Part shown: piece by piece, positions 23,561-36,212 of the stretch
How the letters are laid out: each line of letters starts with the position of its first letter
Position numbering within the stretch: the stretch's first letter is position 1
Source of the DNA: Orthonyx spaldingii
Lineage: Eukaryota > Chordata > Aves > Passeriformes > Orthonychidae
Direction of reading: 5' to 3'
Assembly (NCBI GenBank): GCA_013397795.1
Contig: VZTJ01000764.1
Location: forward strand, 124,001-188,000
Length of the DNA stretch: 64,000 bases
Made by a program: the position numbers and the translations under genes
Notes under the pieces: model-generated
Databases searched by the model: none
The model's input: only the letters and a program-made list of their open reading frames with translations
What the model was told of the DNA's origin: nothing

Positions 23561-26540
23561 CTGTTCCCCTTCCCACTGCACATCAAATAGGATCTTCTTT
23601 TCCCCCTATCCCTAATGAAGAATGCTCTGGGATCTTCTGGTGATCCACTTGGGATTGTTGCTTTTATGAAGATATTTTCTATATGAGCAGTGTAACTCCC
23701 TGATATCTGTGGAAGATGCAGCTTTAATGTGCCCGAGGACACAGCAGGGTCTTGACACAAGTTTGAGTTCCTAACCTGATGTTCAGCTTTCCCTGGGTGA
23801 AGTCGATCAGTGTCTGGGCTCTGCCTGCAGTGACAGGAGGGGATGCTGAGGTCCTGTTTGGGTTCCTGGGTTTCTCCCGTGCAGGGCTGGTGTCTGTCCA
23901 TTCTTTTTTCACACAGCCTTTGCTCCTACCTAGAAATCTTGTCCAGGAAGACTCTTGAAGGTGTTTTTCTATGAATTTAGTCTCTCTGATACCTGTAATG
24001 GCCCAGGTGCTGTGTAGGGGCTGCCATATGTCCTGAGCTCCCAGGCACAGCCACATGGCATGTCCCAGCCTTGCATGGCTCTGTGCAAAAAGCTAGAGGC
24101 ACTTGAGAAGCTTCTGTTGTGCACAATAATTCTGTCAAGTTGCAGAGATGTCAGATTTAGTGTTGGTATTGTTCACCTGGGAGGGAAGAGGACACGGGCA
24201 CATGGAGAAGCAGCTGCCTCACTGCTATTGAACTATCGAAATGGTACAGGAGCAGTGCAGTTGCTGATGTCCCTGGAGACTCTAATAACCCCTTAAAATC
24301 TGAGGACATGAGCATTGTCTGGTAGATACTGGAGCTCTCAGTTCCACAGGCAAATTGTCAGCAGTGTGCTCCATCCACTGGGATTATTTATAGACTTGCC
24401 CAGGTAAGCATGATCCGTACTTTTTTGTGCTTAATCAACCATGAATTTGTCTATGTCTGAGCAAACACGGTCCTTATCTACTGCTGACTGTCCACATATG
24501 CCCTTTGAGCACTTCTCTGGTCCTCTTCTTAAGAAAAGGTCTTTGCATGTGCTGTGCTGGGCTGCCTGACACAGAGCTCCTGCTGTGATGCCAGTGCTGT
24601 TTAGAGAGCTGGAGGTCATGGGCCACTGAGATGATGAAAAGACACTTAAATTGGAATATCAGGTGCTTTCCAGGTCATAACCAGGTGGTTGGCAGAATTG
24701 GGATGGTTGGAGTATTGTCAGCATTGCTTTTGGACTGTTGCATCTCTGGGAAGACTCTGGTTTTTGAGCCACCCACTGTCACGTGATGTTTATGTCACAG
24801 TGACAGTCACAGAAAATCCCTGCAATCATACAGCCAGCATGAGGGGTTTTGAAGAAACAAGCCTGTTGTAAAGCAGTTCTGCTGAGCATGGAAAAACTCC
24901 TCCAGCTTTGGCCAAGTGGTGGCATAATGTGCTAGGTTACCCTAAGGATCCAGATACCATAACCTAAACCTGTATGTCGCAGGACTGAGAAGGTGATTTT
25001 TTTTCTTTCATTTTATTAGCCAGGCAAATTAAAAAAGCAGCCTACAAAACCCAGTGGACCTTGTAATAAAGCATTGAGGATGGTCTTGCATCCTTAAATG
25101 ATGGATAAGGCGAAAAGAGTCTCTTTTGTCCCCCCTCCTTCACCAAAAACACACTGGAAGATTGAGGCTGGTGAATCAACAGAGAGGGGAATGAAATAGT
25201 TTAATGAGAGTCTCCAAACTGGTCATTTTTTCCTGCTGTCTTGGGAAATTGTGGTAATTTGTAAACGAGACATCTGTTGTTGCTTCTTGGGTTTGAATAC
25301 TCCATTTTTGTCATTGGCATTGTTGCTGTGTGATTGTGGGACTTTGTGTGATGAAGTTGGTCTGTGGGGGCAGGAGAGCAGGATCTGCTGCATGGGGAGA
25401 TGCATGGGAAAAGGGAAATGTTGATGAAGGAGCAGTGGCAATTACTGGGAATGTTTTTGCAATGTATAGATGGAGAAAGCTTCCTTTCCTTTGTCTTTTG
25501 GGGTTTGTCAGAATTCGGTGCATCCAGCTTAATTTGGATTAGGTTATTTTTTAATGGAGCACCCTGCTGAACTCTGAGCCCTTTCTCTGGTTCTGCACAG
25601 AGTGTGCACTCTTGAAGTGGAGCAGGGATACCTGCAGAAAGACAATTGCTGAAGGCTGAGAGCCCTCTTGGGGCAGAGAGTTCACAGCAGGAGCTGCGAT
25701 ATCATCTGTAACTGCCTATTCCTGCTTCCTCTCAATTTAATTTCTTCCTGGCTTAATTTGCTGGTGCCCTGTCCATAACCCCACTTTTCCCTGGTGTCAT
25801 TTCTCTGTGTTCCGTGCTGCTCTGGCTGCATCTCCTCTGCTGCGTTTGTGGACCTGTGGAACGAGTTTCCCAAGGTTCCGGCTGCACAATACTGATGTGC
25901 CAAAGGGATTTGGTTCCCACATATTGATATCTGTGTTGCAAGTGGTGGGGTCATGGGTTGTTTTTGTCTTTGGGTCTCTTTTGTACCAGTTCTTTCACTC
26001 TCCTCTTAAATTTCTATTCCTTGTGATCATTGTTTTAGTAATACCCACCTGCAGCACTTCTCAGCATAATCATATTTGTGTGTCTGGCTATAGTTCTTCT
26101 TAGGGCTTAAACAACATCAAAAAATTTCTTACAGCTGAAATGCTCCTTTTTGATCAAAGGATTTATCATGCTTCTTTTACTGTACACTTTCCCCAGATAT
26201 GGCAGGTGATCTATATCATCCCTTTTATAATTTTTTTCCCCTTCCCACTTATTTTCTTAAAAATTGAAAAGAGAGCTGGTATTTCTTCAGTGCAATTGCA
26301 CAACGGAGGAAGGCGTTACCAGCATCAGGTTTGGCTTGCAGTGCTCAGAACATTGTGCAAAGCCCCAGTGGGCTCTGAGTGATGCACATCTTTAACGTCT
26401 GATTACTGGGGTTTGGCAACAAATGCACCCACACATCCCTATTGAACAGCACGTAAATCAGTGCCACTGACAGTCTCTAAATAAATACTTTTATTTAAAG
26501 CTTCTTCCTGCCTGTGGATGACATGGAGGCTGGTGTTTTA
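23561..26540. other. Non-coding stretch, no feature recognised
   Basis: About 3 kb of unique sequence. All open frames are under 120 codons and none has a domain. No repeat family is recognised. Confidence 0.5.
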
Positions 26541-26752
26541 TGGAAGAAATTCTTCACTGTGAGGGTGGTGAGGCCCTGACACAGGTTGCTCAGAGAAGTT
26601 GTGGATGCCCCATCCTTGACAGTGTGCAAGGTCAAGGACAGCTAGGGCTTGGAGCAACCTGGTCTAGTGGAAGGTGTCCCTGCCCATGGTGAGAGGTTTG
26701 GAACTAGGCTGGTCCCTTCCAACCCAAACCATTTGTGATTCCATGATTCCAG
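26541..26752 (+). mobile_element. CR1 LINE 3' fragment, sense
   Basis: A CR1 tail on the plus strand: 'aattcttcactgtgagggtg', 'ggttgctcagagaagttgtg', 'cttggagcaacctggtctag', 'ggaaggtgtccctgcccatg' and 'ggtcccttccaacccaaacc', ending in the octamers GTGATTCCATGATTCC at about 26736-26750. The intact 3' end with a 5' truncation at about 26541 is the usual product of aborted target-primed reverse transcription. Confidence 0.93.
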
Positions 26753-27445
26753 GCTGCTGCTCTGAAGAAACTGTACGGGAAAAATTTTTACCTGGTTTGA
26801 CTGGGCAAATGCAATCACTGTTGCATCACTGCCAGTACTTTGGAGTTGAGCTCATTTGCAGCCATGCTGGCCTTGAACTGCACTGAGAGAGTGAAGGGAT
26901 AAAGGGGGTGTGGGCAGGAAAGTTTCATGAACATCTCTAGTGCTTGGCAGGCTCTGGGGTGTGTCAGCCAGCACAGGGGTGGTAACTGCACAGAAGAAAT
27001 GAGGTTACTCTGAAATAAATAGCCTATAGCAAATGTAGGCCCTAGGAGGAAGATTCTGCAAATGCTGCTAAGCTCTGTAATTCCTTATAATTTTTAGGAA
27101 CTGGTTATCCTCTGCTTGCAAACAGCCTGCAGGATTGGCCACTACCTTCACTGGAAAACAGTAAACCTTTGATATAATAATAACAGATTTTGAAAGGAGA
27201 CAGGAAGCCCACCACACAAGTTTTGACCGTGTGGCCAGACCCCACTTTCAGAAATTGCTTGTCCACCCCTCAAAAATCATGAGCTTGTTTTTTGGTTTTT
27301 CTTTTCCCCCCAGATCTCATATTTAAGCCAAATATTTTGAAAATTTGAATTTCACAGATCATGTCCATCAATCTGAATGTGTCTGTCAATATGAGAGTTA
27401 TCAATCAACCAGCTCTATAATCTGTACCTACTGTGCATGTATATA
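26753..27445. other. Non-coding spacer between two CR1 copies
   Basis: Unique sequence between oppositely oriented CR1 fragments. It contains a TTTTTTGGTTTTTCTTTTCC pyrimidine tract near 27287 and no supported gene. Confidence 0.5.
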
Positions 27446-27625
27446 TAGAATCATGGGATCATTAAGGTTGGAAAAGACCTCTAAGATCATTGAGTCCAAT
27501 TACTCGATTAACCTAACAATGCAAGGTCCACCATGGAGCCATGCCCCAAGCACCACCTCTACATGTTTTTTGAAGACTTTCAGGGGCTGTGATCTCACCA
27601 CTTCCCTGGCCATACTGCCCATCAA
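27446..27625 (-). mobile_element. CR1 LINE 3' fragment, antisense
   Basis: It starts with TAGAATCATGGGATCATTAA (3' tail, antisense), then 'GGTTGGAAAAGACCTCTAAG' and 'ATCATTGAGTCCAATTACTC'. It continues with the antisense 3'UTR text 'ccatgccccaagcaccacct' and 'gtgatctcaccacttccctg'. The subfamily differs from the 137-945 copy, because the GATCATTGAGTCCAA tail is a distinct CR1 tail type. The 5' truncation is near 27625. Confidence 0.92.
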
Positions 27626-28889
27626 GACAACTTCCTGTAGCTGGATGCTTGGAAGCTTGCTTTATTCCATCAGAAAGTGAGTTTGTAGGGAAAGTATCAG
27701 GCTGCTGGAGTCCTAGGGAGAGCACCAAGTTTAATCTTCAGATGCAGCCTGTGCCTTCATGGTGCAGGGACCTGTTACCATTCTGCAATTCTGCAGCCTC
27801 TCACTCTGTAGCATACATCACCTTCTGTCCCTCAGCCTTTCTGGCAGCTGCACAATGTAACCGTAATTGTTGCTTTTCCCATATTTTTTTCTTTCTTTGC
27901 TGCCCATCTCCCTGGTAGGCTGCTGCCTCTTCTCCTCTGGTGGGGCATTCATGCCCAACAGTGAGGGTGCTGCCAAGGATCGTGTGTTGGTGATTTTGTT
28001 TTGCTTGGGTGTCCTTTGAGGGTCTAAGGCTCGTCTCTTGTGGAGTGGGGAACATGACATTTTCCTGGTGTGGAGGGTGTCAGAAAAACTTGTTCTGGAT
28101 GGGCTGTGAGCTAACAGACTGTGCAGTAAATCTGAGGCAGTAGGACCTTTTCCTCAGTGTCACAAACCTCCTGCTCAGCTCTTCGCTCTTGGGAAATGCT
28201 TCATGGTTCACAGAATGTTTCCTAGAAAGTGGCTTAGAAAATCAGTTTTCCAGTTTTGAAAACTAAATGAGTGCTTTTGTGTGAGGCTTTCTGTGCCTCA
28301 TTTTGCGGGATTAGTATCTTGCTCACATCTAAGGAAAGCTGAACAAAATTACCGTTTCAACCCACACAAACAAAATATTTTTGGCTTGATGGCTAAACTG
28401 ATGGATTAATGATTCTCAGTCCTACTTGTGCACTGAAAAGAGATTTATCTTTTCCCCTGTAGGACAAACCCTGTGACTGAGAGATGTGTGTGTTTTTGAA
28501 GAGTCAAACTGACTGATTGCTAATACTCTACATGCAAGCTGTGCTCACTTGGATGAGACCTGTGGTCATTCTCACAGTTACAGCTGATATCTGTTCTTGC
28601 ATGTAGCTGTTTCAAAATTGGGTTTCTACAGAAACTTGTGCAACACACTCGTCTCAGTGCATTACACAGAGCCAGTTTGCAATAACAATAATTAAAAAAA
28701 ATAGGGGAGTTAAGTGTCATATGAAGATTGCTCACTGGAGGTGACTAAGTGGCCTGATGATCCTTTTGGTCAGAAATTCAGAACTCTGGATTGAGTCATT
28801 GCAGAAAATGGCAGTATTATAAATAACACCTGCAGAGGAGGAGGGTACTGGTTGTAGAGTACGATTCAAATTTTACAAAGCTTCTTGAT
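27626..28889. other. Non-coding stretch, no feature recognised
   Basis: Unique sequence with no recognised gene, repeat or strong regulatory signature. Confidence 0.5.
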
Positions 28890-29145
28890 AATGGATAAGC
28901 TGAACTGTTTGAAGATCAATGAAGACAAATGGAGGGTCCTGCACCTAGGGAAGAATAACCCCAGCCCAGTACAGGAGAAGGGACTGACCTGCTGGAAATC
29001 AGCTCTGTGGAGAAGGACCTGGGGGTCCTAGTGGACAAGAAGCTCTCCATGAGCCAGCAGGGCCCTGGGGGGCCAGGAGGCCAATGGTGCATTAGGGCTG
29101 CATTAGGAAGAGCATTTCCAGCATGTCAAGGGAGTGCTGCCAGGC
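28890..29145 (+). mobile_element. CR1 LINE internal (ORF2) fragment, sense
   Basis: Plus-strand CR1 ORF2 sequence from just after the reverse transcriptase core: 'aatggagggtcctgcaccta' (the K..VLHLG motif), 'tggaaatcagctctgtggag', 'aaggacctgggggtcctagt' (KDLGVLVD), 'agctctccatgagccagcag' (LSMSQQ), 'aggccaatggtgcattaggg'. It stops near 29145 with no 3' tail, so it is broken at both ends by deletion. Frame-disrupting changes are present. Confidence 0.88.
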
Positions 29146-30818
29146 AGTTGTGAAGACAGGATCAGCAGGTCCAAGGAGGAGCTGAACAGATTTATTGACA
29201 GTAGAAGGGCTCAGTGCTCACTGATGTGACAAACACTAGCTGGAAACATGGAATATATTTCCTCTATTTGTACAGCTAAAGCTTGAATGTTAGTGGAGCA
29301 GGAATCTGAAATGACAGCAAGATTGCCCAAACTGAATTAATTCACAGCCTCCAAGGAAAATGTGTATGGAAAACATGTTGGAGCTGGCTCACACCTCAGC
29401 CTCCACTCCACAAACGGGATCTTCATCCTGCCTGCAGCCTGCTGTGCTGTGGCCACATCTTTTGGGACTTGGCTGCATTTGAGGCAGCCTATGAGCTTGC
29501 TGAAGAATTGTGGGTGGTGGGGTCTTGCTTGGCCTCTCCTGTACTTGTTTGGTGTGGAAAAGATGTCAGCATGGTGTGGGGGAGAGTTATAAAGTGACTG
29601 ACTGTTGCTGGGCGCTTGTTTGTGCTCTTGCTATGCTGTGCTGTGGGGTACATGCTGTGGAAAGGCTCAAACCCAACATCAGCACCAGGGGAGAAACAAC
29701 AGAGCCTATTTTTCATCTGGCTGGGGTTATTTTGGTGTGTCCAGCCCTCTGTTGCACTCCTCTGAGTGCTGCCTAGGCATGTGCGAGCTATGGGGTGAAA
29801 CTGGGGTGAATAGACCTGGCTCTGTTCTTGAATAGCTGCAGAAAATTCCTTTGGAGGTGTTATGTGTACACAGAGGCTATTGCAGGCTTCCTGATGGCTG
29901 CTACACCTTCCCTCCTTGATGAATCCATGGGGTTTCACATACTGGATTATTACAGGGTGCCCTTTTAGCCCCTTCTAACACGACACCATTTGCATTTGTT
30001 CTCCCTCTGGAGAACAGGAGGGAAAGAACAGTGAGATATTCAGGGACTTAAAACCCCTGCACTTAACAAAAATGAAATGGGATCTCATGCCAACTGTGAT
30101 TCGCACTTTCCTTGCTTTGTGTGCAGTGTTGGGGCTCTCCCCCCGTTCTCCTTTAGGTGATTAATTCCACCTCCTGCTAAATAAATTTACAATTAAAATG
30201 GGCTTATTTGTAACAGCCACTGAATTTCCACTCTCTCTCTCTTTTTTTTTTTTTAATATATAATTGAAAACACACCCGAACTCAAGTCTCCTGTAAGTAT
30301 TAATTTTCATTTCCACAGAATGCTCTGTCTCCGGGGCAAGGAAGGAAATTCCAGAGAGTTAGCCAAGACAATCAGGGTTAATGTGCTCTTTGAAAAGTGT
30401 GGTGCAAGCAGGACCCTCGCTTTCTCATCCAAAGGTCAGGCCCGCTGCTGGGACAGTGGTCTGGGTGTAGGATGGAGAGGGCACGGGTCTGGCCCAATGT
30501 GTGTTTTGCCTGACAGACAGTTTGAAAGACCATGTGCAGCTACCATGGAAAATGGTGATATGAATTTTCAACAAGGCTGTGGGTTGCTCAGGGGGAGCAT
30601 GTGCTTCTTCACAGAGGAACAAAGACTGTTTTCAGTTGTGTAGGGGATGCCTGACTTCATAGCACGAGGGGTGTTGTACATTCACAAGTGTAGGAAGCCC
30701 TTATGGGGTCGGCGCTTTTTGGTTGTGCCACCTTGACAACCGAAAGAATAAATGTAGGCTGTGGCCTTATCACCTTGCCAGTCTAAGTGATCTGGATCAC
30801 TCCATGAACACTCATTTA
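29146..30818. other. Non-coding stretch with AT-rich block
   Basis: Mostly unique. From about 30130 to 30310 an AT-rich block carries GGTGATTAATTCC, TACAATTAAAATG, a CT/T tract (30231-30254) and TATTAATTTTCATTTCCACAG, the last resembling a splice acceptor at 30318. No matching exon can be supported. Confidence 0.4.
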
Positions 30819-31730
30819 CAGAATCACAGAATAAACTGAGTTGGAAGGGCCTCACAACGATCATCAAATCCACCTCCTGGCCCCTGCACAGCACCATCCC
30901 CAAGAGTCACACCCTGTGCCTGAGAGCATTGTCCAAACACTCCTTGAGCTCTGTCGGGCTTGGTGCTGTGACCACTGCCCTGGGGAGCCTGTTCAGTGCC
31001 CAACCCCCCTCTGGGGGAAGAACCTTTCTCTAACATCCAACCTAAACCTTCCCTGACACAACTTCAGGCCACTCCCGCATGATCTGTCACTGTCACCACA
31101 GAGCAGAGATCAGTGCTGCCCCTCCCCTTCCCCTCACGAGGAATTTGTAACTGCAGTGAGGTCTTCCCTGAGTCTGCTCCAGGCCGAACACACCAAGTGC
31201 CCTCAGCCTCTCCTCACACGGCTTCCCCTCAAGGCCCTTCACCGTTCTTGTGGCCTCCTTCGGACACTCTCTGCAGTTCAATGTTATTTTTATACTGTGG
31301 TGTCCAAAGCTGCCCCAGCACTCGGGTGAGGCCGCCCCAGCCCAGAGCAGAGCGGGACAATCCCCTCCCTGGCCCGGCTGGCGATGCTGGGCCTGATGTC
31401 CCCAGGACAGGGATGTCCCTCCTGGCTGCCAGGGCACTGCTGACTCAGATCCAACTTTCCATCGACCAGGACCCCCCGGTCCCTTTCCCTGGCACTGCTC
31501 TCCAGCCCCTCATTCCCCAGTCTCTCCGTACATCCAGGGTTGTCCCGCCCCAGGTGCAGAATCCGGCACTTTCCCCTGTTGAACTTCACATGGTTGGTGA
31601 TTGCCCAGCCCTCTCCTTTGTGGAGGTCTCTCTGCAGTGCCTCCATGCCTTTGAGGAAGTCAGCTGCTCCTCCCAGTTCTGTATCATCTGTGAACTTGCT
31701 CAGGGTCCCTTCCAGTCCTCATCCAAGAGG
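30819..31730 (-). mobile_element. CR1 LINE fragment (~0.9 kb) with 3' end, antisense
   Basis: The longest near-continuous CR1 copy in the window, read on the minus strand. Its 3' end is at AGAATCACAGAATAAACTGA (30820), followed by the antisense 3'UTR ('cacaacgatcatcaaatcca', 'ctgcacagcaccatccccaa'). The ORF2 C-terminal half extends to about 31730. The minus-strand frame 31290-31646 still encodes KFNRGKCRILHLGR, RGVLVDGKLDLSQQC and RPSIASRAREGIVPL, which corresponds to the stretch after the RT palm. Several CpGs are retained and divergence looks moderate, so this copy may be younger than the others. The catalytic RT and endonuclease parts are absent. Confidence 0.93.
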
Positions 31731-33699
31731 TGACCAAGGGCATCTCAGTGGTCTGGATACAAGCATGGCTGATTTTATGGCTCTTCACTCCATGATGCAC
31801 ATGGGTTCATCTTGCTTTGGTGCTATGGTGTCCAAGAAATGTCATCCATGTGGATTACTGACCCTTTCCTCTGCAAATGTGTTCTTGCAGTGTTCTATGA
31901 ACTTTCAGTACCTTCTGTCCCTCCATCCCCATCAGGTCAATAAGATGTGATTTCCTCTCCACCTGGAGACCACACTGTCAGAGCTGTGTTTTGAAGAGCA
32001 CAAGGGCTTCTTTAAAATAAAGCTTCAATAAATATTTTTAATGAAAAGAGCCCCCTCTTCCTTCCCCCAACTACTTTAAGCCTGGAAACCTAAATACAAA
32101 TGTGTTTTTGTGCATTGACATAAAACCCTCAAAGTGAGACTAGCTGTTTTTCCTTCTCTTCAGTTAATCAAATTTGGTTTGTGTGTTTTTTAGGTCTCGC
32201 TCTGTTTCCTAGCTGGCTCCCCTCTCTCCCTTTGGAAATGGGTAGGAACACCAAGTTCTGATCCTGTGATAAGTTTCATGGTCGTTCACCCACATTCCTT
32301 CTGGTCCCAGTAGCCAAATTCAGAGCAGTGCCAGGGCTTGTAAGGACATTTTCAGGTTCCCTGCAAGTATCCAAGGCAGCAGCATGAGGGCTGTACTAGA
32401 GCAATGAGGGTCCTTGTTTCCTCCCTGCCCGTTACCTCCTGTTGGCAGTGTGGCGAAGAAGTGGTTTTGATCAAATACTAATGAAAAGCTGCAGTAATAC
32501 TTAGGCTGAGATTAAAATCAAAATTCACTTACCCCATAACTCTCCATGGTATGGGGTAGTAGTCTTTTGGAAATACCCTGCCTTAACAACAACATAAAGG
32601 GGCTTTTTTGGGAAGTTTTGTAACAGTTTGGGGAAGATGTCCAACAGTGCTGATGCTTACCTGAGTGTCCTTCACTGTTCCCACATCCTGAGGACAAAGA
32701 GCAGCTTTAGTGAATGGGAACTTTTTCAGAGACATAGTGCTATGAAAGCCTTCTAAAATACTTTCTTCTTATTCCAATTTTTCTTTTGGACAGGCCTGTA
32801 AGCCCAAGGCTTAGATAAGCTGTTGCTCATGGCCACATTGCTCTGCTGCTCCCTTGATGTTAAATGCCATCTTCATTGAAATAGAGAATGGTTTGAGTGT
32901 GAAATGGAGACAACAGGTATGAGGCTGATCAGAAATAAAAGGAACAGCTTTTGTTTAAAAAGAGGAGTTCAAGAGGTTAGGAAAAGCAGTTGCTGTTCAG
33001 CAGGGTCATGTGCAAAGTCTGCTTTCCTGGACTCTTCCTGGAAGTGACAGTGCTATGGATGCAACTGGTAAAGCTGGTTTTATGCAATTGCTGTGAGGCT
33101 GGTCTGGTGGCTTGATAATTAATAATCTAATTTAGAAACACTTTATGTCTTTTGGAGAACTGGGGAAGAATGGAGCAGCATGGCAAGTTGGGCGTATGTT
33201 TATTGCTTTGATCTTCAAAAAAATACATTCATAATAGATCCAGACATTGATCTCTGACCCCAAGTATTTTCTTATGTACAAAGATCAAATTAGACTTTGT
33301 TTCTCTATGAAAATGCAAATGGAACCCTTCACTAATCTCTGAAAAAAACCTTGTTTCCCAATGCTTGCTTTTCCTTGAAATGTTCCAGGCTGTTTGCATT
33401 GCTAGCATGTTGTCTGTGTGAGATCTTAAGAAAATTTACACCTTTGACCAAAAAAAAGTGTATGAATCAAGAGTCTGTGCAATTATGACAATGAGTAGTT
33501 TTGCTTCTTTTAATATGCAAAAATATGTAAACAGTAGTATGAGAGTGGTTTTGGTTTTTTTCCTGAATCCAATGATCCCTTCCAGGCAGATCTTTTATTT
33601 GTAAATGAAATGCCAAAGTCCTACTGGTGGCAAAAGAAAGAATAAACCTGCACACAACCTTTGAGAAACAGGGGCTGGGAGAGGGGATCTCTGCAGAGA
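31731..33699. other. Non-coding stretch, no feature recognised
   Basis: Unique sequence, AT-rich at about 32010-32050 and 33200-33540. No gene or repeat is recognised. Confidence 0.5.
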
Positions 33700-33790
33700 G
33701 AATGATAGAATGGTTTGGGTTGGAAGGGATCTTAAAGATCATCTAGTTCCAATCCCCCAGCTAGATCATCTAGACAAACCTCCTGCCCAG
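33700..33790 (-). mobile_element. CR1 LINE 3'-end fragment, antisense
   Basis: A short but very typical CR1 tail: GAATGATAGAATGGTTTGGG, TTGGAAGGGATCTTAAAGAT and CATCTAGTTCCAATCCCCC. The motif ATCATCTAG recurs shortly after it. Similarity fades by about 33790, making it one of the shortest truncated insertions here. Confidence 0.93.
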
Positions 33791-35599
33791 ATCTCAAAGC
33801 ATCAGCCTTGAATTTGTCAGGGTAGAACTGACTGCATCAACAGGTCTGTTACTTGTTACAGCAAGTACAAAGTAGCTGAACAGGGATGATACCGATTTTT
33901 TCCCCAGATTCAGTGGTCTGAACATGAGATGATTTAAATTTGCTGTGAGGACCATTGGTGTGGATGTGGCTGCATTTTGGGCAGTTTGTGGTTCTCCAAT
34001 TCAGCATTCCTGCACCTTTAGCCTGTGTACATTGGGACAGTTGTGCTCTTTCTCTAGCAGCATTGAGATCTAACCCTCTGTAACCTGAGCAGCTGGTGAT
34101 GGCCCTTGGGAGAAAATGCTGTCCCATCGAGAAAGTGACTATGAATGAGGAAAAAATGTATCAGTTGAGTCCCTACACAGCATAGAAAAAGTCAGTTTTG
34201 TGGTGTCAGAGCAGCGCCTCCAGGCAAGGCAATTACAGCTGGGTTATTATTTTTTCCCTACCTTTGCAGCAGCAGATTTGATTAGGAGTCTGGGGTATTG
34301 CTTTGACAAGAGTGAATAGTAGAACCTTATTCCTTTTAGGTCTTTACACAGAGCCAATCAATCTAAGAAAATGCGTATTTAGATAGCATGCCAAGAAGTG
34401 ATTATGTCTAATACTGAACGTTTTGTATCCAAAAAAAAAATTAAAATTCCACATTAGAAAATCAGAAGGGACAGCTGGACAAGTTGTCATTTATATCAAG
34501 CCAGGCCGTGAAACTATGCTATGGGCAGGGTCAAATTAAACAGGGCAAAAAATGAAGGAGAAATGCAGTTAGTGCCCTTGTTCTGGTCCCCTTTGTACTG
34601 GGGAATCCAACCCAGTTTGAGGACGAGTCTTCTTTTAAAGCCTTTGTCCTCATGGCTGCAGCCAGGTCTTTGTGGACCAGCGTTTACAAATCTGATGCAG
34701 ACCTTTTAAAAAGCTCATTTGTGTTTGGTCAGTCTGTAGGTTTATTCCATTGAGATTCCAACTGTGCAAATCTCACCATGGAAAAAGCCCTCCCTGTGAG
34801 AAGTGGCATTCACCACCCTGAGAGTCCTCCTGTTACGAAATCCCCTTCAGGTGATTGGCAGAAAAAAACCCCTTTCCTCCAAAACACAGAAAACTGAGAT
34901 AGCCCAAACCCTTCCCCTCAGGCAGGACTGTAAGCCTTGCAGTGGAGATTTAGCAAACTGCTCTATGAACTTCATGACAGCTGAATTATGCAAAAACTAT
35001 CATTCCTGTTCACATGCTGGGGGTATAGATCAAGAGCAGCTTGTGCTGGAAACCATCTCACAGACCTGATGTGCTGGCCAAGGAGAAATATATTTATGTG
35101 GAATATTTAAAATGCAAAAAATGCTTTGGAAATGCTGTGTATTTCTCCCATCACCCTGTGGATTTGCTAGCTGAAAGCTGTGAAGCAGGCAAAGTTCATG
35201 AAGAGTGGCTGCATCTCTTTTTCTCCAAACTGATGTGCTTGAGGCAAGGAAAAAAACCAAAACTCGCAAACTGCCCTGAACAGCTCACAAGGACTGGGGT
35301 TTGAGGAGAGGCTTGGGGAGCTGGTCCCAGAGCCAGATCCAGCAAGCCTTGACAGGGGTATGTAGCAATCAGAAGGGACAGCTGGACAGCTGTGTGTCTA
35401 AGAAGTCTGCTGTCCCCCACGGCTGCAGCTGTTGGAGGAGGAAATGATCCGGGGGTCGGCAGAGTGGGATAGATTAAATAAACCCCCCTGCCCAGCAGAG
35501 GGGCTGGGAGGCTCCTACCCCTGCTCTTGCTTGCTGGGTAAAAAATAGTTGTGACCATTTGTTATCCCCCTGCTGTGTGGTTCCCTCTTGGTTGTTGAA
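33791..35599. other. Non-coding stretch, no feature recognised
   Basis: Unique sequence. Small open frames on both strands have no domain match. A 10-nt A run lies near 34431. Confidence 0.5.
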
Positions 35600-36212
35600 A
35601 TGTGGCCCAGAATGGCAACTGCATTCTGGGCTGCATCAAAGAAGTGCGACTAGCAGGTTGAGGGAGGTGATTCTCCACATCTGTTCCTTGTGAGACCCCA
35701 CTTGGAGTACAGGGGTCCCCAAAATCAGAAGGATGTGGACCTGTTGGAGGAAGTCCAGAGGAGGCCATGAGGATGCTGAGAGGGCTGGAGCACCTCTCCT
35801 GTGGAGGCAGGCTGAGAGAGCTGGGGGTGTTCAGCCTGGAGAAGAGAAGGTTCAAGGGAGACCTCATTGAGGCCTTTCACTTCTTAAAGAGGACTCATAA
35901 AAAAGAGGGAGAGTGACATTTTTACATGGGCAGATAGTAAAAGACAAGGGGCAGTGGCTTTCAACGGAAAGAGGAGAAATCTAGATTAGAGGTTGGGAAG
36001 AAATTTCTTACTGTGAGGGTGGTGAGGCACTGGCACAGGTTGCCCAGAGAAGCTGAAGATGCCCCAGCCTTGGAAGTTTTCAAAGACAGACTGCGTGGGG
36101 CTTGGAGCAACCTGCTCTAGGGGAAGGTGTCCCTGTCCATGGCAGGGAGTTGGAACTGGATGATCTTTATGGTCCCTTCCAACCCTTCCAAACTATTCTG
36201 TGATTCCGTGAT
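35600..36212 (+). mobile_element. CR1 LINE 3' fragment (~0.6 kb), sense, with terminal octamers
   Basis: Plus-strand CR1: 'gaccccacttggagtacagg' (PHLEY), 'agaggaggccatgaggatgc', 'gggctggagcacctctcctg' (GLEHLS), 'ttcagcctggagaagagaag' (FSLEKR). Then comes the 3'UTR ('tactgtgagggtggtgaggc', 'gggaaggtgtccctgtccat', 'tggtcccttccaacccttcc') and the terminal octamers ATTCTGTGATTCCGTGAT at 36195-36212. The 3' tail type is the same as the copy at 26541-26752, so the two are probably the same subfamily. The element is 5'-truncated and its frame is broken. Confidence 0.95.

Noticed and set aside
31113..31733. 206-codon plus-strand open frame
   Set aside because: It lies antisense to a CR1 element. The meaningful reading is the minus strand, which encodes the CR1 ORF2 remnant.
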